Assembly: GCA_028564705.1 (NCBI GenBank)
Contig: JAPXFQ010002744.1
Coordinates: 2,130,899 to 2,194,898, forward strand
Direction of reading: 5' to 3'
Source: Apricaphanius iberus
Taxonomy: Eukaryota > Chordata > Actinopteri > Cyprinodontiformes > Aphaniidae
DNA: 64,000 bases
Position numbers and translations under genes: made by a program. The notes under the pieces are model-generated. The model was not told the origin of the DNA, made no database searches, and worked only from the letters and a program-made list of their open reading frames with translations. This document shows, one piece after another, positions 62,303 to 64,000 of the stretch (position 1 is the stretch's first letter; the number at the start of each line of letters is the position of its first letter).

Positions 62303-62800
62303 TGAGATAAACAAAGCAAAAACAGCGTAATAGCGTATTTATCATATTTATCAATTTATATATTTTATAATAAATTCTTAATTAAGTTGTTGTGTATATT
62401 ATATATTAATTGTAAACATAAACATTAGTTTACTTAAACATTCTAAAATAAAGCGTTGTGAAATTCATATTAAATTAAATAATTTCAAACAGAGAGTTGT
62501 TTTCTGCTTCATTGTTTTCTCCAAAATGCATTGTATCAACACTGCGTTTGTATGCGACTCTGATCTGTGCGGGTCAGATTCTGGTCAGTGAAGCACTCGG
62601 CGAATTTGTGGTGGTAGTAGTGTGTGTGTGTGCGTATGGAGGGTGGGGACAAAGAAAAAAAAATTAAAAACATGTGCGTTGTTGTTTTAGCCACATCTGG
62701 TTGACAAAAAGGTTGATATCCACTGTAATGGATTAGACACATTGGTTTGAATGGTGACAAAGCTAAATGTGCCTGGATAATTGCAGCAGATTAGTTGTGA
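62303..62800. other. Interval between the two direct repeats
   Basis: AT-rich, with a short GT tract at 62621-62632. No coding domain or primer-binding-like site was recognised. Confidence 0.5.
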
Positions 62801-62889
62801 AATGTTTACAATAACAACAGAATAGACATGGTTACATACTGTAGGGATGGTCACGAAAGCTTGGTGGGGGGATGCTAGGAGATGGTAAT
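62801..62889 (+). repeat. Direct repeat, copy 2
   Basis: Shares AACAGAATAGACATGGTTAC then ATACTGTAGGGATGG and AAAGCTTGGTGGGGGGATGC with copy 1. The copies differ at several positions. They may be ends of an LTR-like or tandemly duplicated unit; the interval between shows nothing that decides. Confidence 0.8.
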
Positions 62890-63376
62890 GTTCTTTAGGA
62901 GGTGTGAATGATCTGGAGTCTATGGTGTGTTGTTAAGTTGGGGGTTGCATTCAGGATGATCATCAGCGAGAACAATAGGTTAGCCAGCTTTACTCTATAG
63001 AAACATTTGACTTGTATTAACTTATAGTGGCAATGAGTCCCTGACATCCTATGTGCAGTATGTACTCTTGTTCTCTGTTAAAAAGCACTCCACAAACTTC
63101 TTACTAAAAGTAGCCTTGTTACTGTTACGATAACTTGGTGTCACCATCTTAGCAGATGTTCTGCGGATGAGAATCCCTACTGCACACACCATTTTTAATT
63201 TTTATTTATTTTCATTCCGTTTATTTCATTCCGTGACATTGAGGCAAAAACAAAAGACACAAACCATTATTTGCCGCTTGGTGAACATTTATTATTTAAA
63301 CAACATAACAGGAAATGGAAAAGAAGTGCGGTAGGCCTATTTTTTTTATTTTTACTATACATGACCACCAGAACTT
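62890..63376. other. Flank of the Tc1-type transposase, nothing recognised
   Basis: Should contain the 3' end of the transposon. I could not identify its inverted repeat without the other end. Confidence 0.45.
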
Positions 63377-64000
63377 TTATTTTCCACTGTGCCCCCCTTC
63401 GTTTTCAATAACACACCTCACAACTTTTGACAGTCCTGTGATAAGTCTGTTGCAAAAGTTCACATTGACTCTTGTGTCCCAAAACCTATGTATGGCGTCA
63501 ACAAGCTCCTGCTTGGTACCTGGCTTAGCCTCCTTCCGAATAAAATCTTTCATTGAGTGCCAAACAAGCTCAATGGGATTAAAGTCTGGTGACTCTGGTG
63601 GAGTTTTCACCCAGTTGATCCCCTCAGACGCCATGTACGCTCCAGCAGCGGTGTGTTTTGGATCATTGTCCTGGAAGAAGCGATGGTCAGACCCAAAATA
63701 TGTCCTTATGTATGGTGCGGCGTGTTCTTTAATGATGGTCTCTTTAAAGTATTTTCGATCCATTATTCCCTCGAAGATTACCATTGGACCTGCACCTTGC
63801 CGGGAAATCATTCCCCAAACATGCAGCTTCAAAGGATGTTTTGGCTGAGGTTTCGCCACGACGTGGCCCTTCTTGTGGAAACTCTGTCTGGCGTAGTGTT
63901 CCAATGCAACAGTTGTTTCATCTGCAAACAGAACATCATGCCAGGTCTCTCCAGAGTTGTTCCACAGAGTCGCCTGTTCCAGCCTTTTCACTTTGTTGCG
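63377..64000 (-). CDS. Tc1/mariner-type transposase, partial at the window edge
   Basis: An open frame of about 208 residues ends with a TAA at 63377-63379 and runs without a stop to the right edge, so the N-terminal DNA-binding part lies outside. It shows the DDE catalytic triad: the first Asp in [11 protein letters not shown], the second in [13 protein letters not shown], and the Glu in [20 protein letters not shown]. The C-terminal part [15 protein letters not shown] is the usual ending of this fish transposase group. The spacing between the Asp of QDND and the Glu is about two residues shorter than in typical DD34E relatives, which could be a small deletion near HTAAGAYM. The surviving part has no frameshift or stop, so the copy is relatively young or was recently active. 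It lies in UST intron 1 on the same strand. Neither the start codon nor the terminal repeats are visible. Confidence 0.9.
   Translation of the reverse strand, partial: RNKVKRLEQATLWNNSGETWHDVLFADETTVALEHYARQSFHKKGHVVAKPQPKHPLKLHVWGMISRQGAGPMVIFEGIMDRKYFKETIIKEHAAPYIRTYFGSDHRFFQDNDPKHTAAGAYMASEGINWVKTPPESPDFNPIELVWHSMKDFIRKEAKPGTKQELVDAIHRFWDTRVNVNFCNRLITGLSKVVRCVIENEGGHSGK

Noticed and set aside
63315..63848. 177-residue plus-strand open frame
   Set aside because: Antisense shadow of the Tc1-type transposase.
19436..64000. Possible UST first exon (membrane anchor)
   Set aside because: No minus-strand frame here has a basic tail, a hydrophobic anchor and an end leading into a split Gly codon; it is probably to the right of the window.
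1..64000. CRISPR arrays, bacterial operons or phage modules
   Set aside because: No regularly spaced repeats, no dense coding and no ribosome-binding pattern; the window is vertebrate intron.

Overview
This is an AT-rich, intron-dominated stretch of a fish (teleost) nuclear genome. The teleost call rests on the mix of repeats: L2-like LINEs, Tc1/mariner and pogo copies, hAT copies with 8-bp target duplications, TTA- and TTAA-flanked MITEs, and tRNA-derived SINEs. Four minus-strand exons also match vertebrate UST. No prokaryotic features, operons, CRISPR arrays or rRNA genes are seen.

The only host gene I recognise is UST, uronyl (dermatan/chondroitin) 2-O-sulfotransferase, on the minus strand. 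Four consecutive coding exons are present, read right to left: 19435-19392, 15315-15160, 4961-4882 and 4777-4624. Each has AG/GT splice borders, and together they keep one open frame from the end of the luminal stem through the PAPS-binding and catalytic core. Exon numbers used here assume a single upstream coding exon. That first exon (cytosolic tail and membrane anchor) was not found in 19436-64000, and the C-terminal exons were not found in 1-4623. The window is therefore internal to a large gene: introns of at least 44.5 kb, 4.1 kb, 10.2 kb, 104 bp and at least 4.6 kb.

The rest is intronic DNA with many mobile elements. From left to right they are: a TTA-flanked MITE (2863-3680); a hAT-like copy (7620-8480); a Tc1 copy carrying a second element (9171-11092); a SINE (12655-12828); a pogo-type transposase relic (13147-14480); L2-like relics (16000-16800, 20925-21065, 40370-40730); an L2-like relic split by a hAT element with a perfect 8-bp duplication (23582-25530); a LINE relic with a mutated polymerase motif (28385-30124); hAT-like and mariner-like elements (30125-33500); two abutting MITEs (34826-35696); a probable hAT relic (35719-37360); a SINE (38309-38554); a TIR element (42111-42680); a pogo-like element holding a hAT MITE (42801-43862); nested TIR elements (47221-48613); a GC-rich duplicated block (48913-49343); a hairpin element (53995-54105); a SINE (54475-54672); a foldback (56453-56621); and a Tc1-type transposase running off the right edge.

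I see no convincing new multi-gene system. The most useful leads are the nested insertions with readable target duplications, several long hairpins, local direct repeats of unknown origin, and a GC-rich block followed by a splice-donor consensus.
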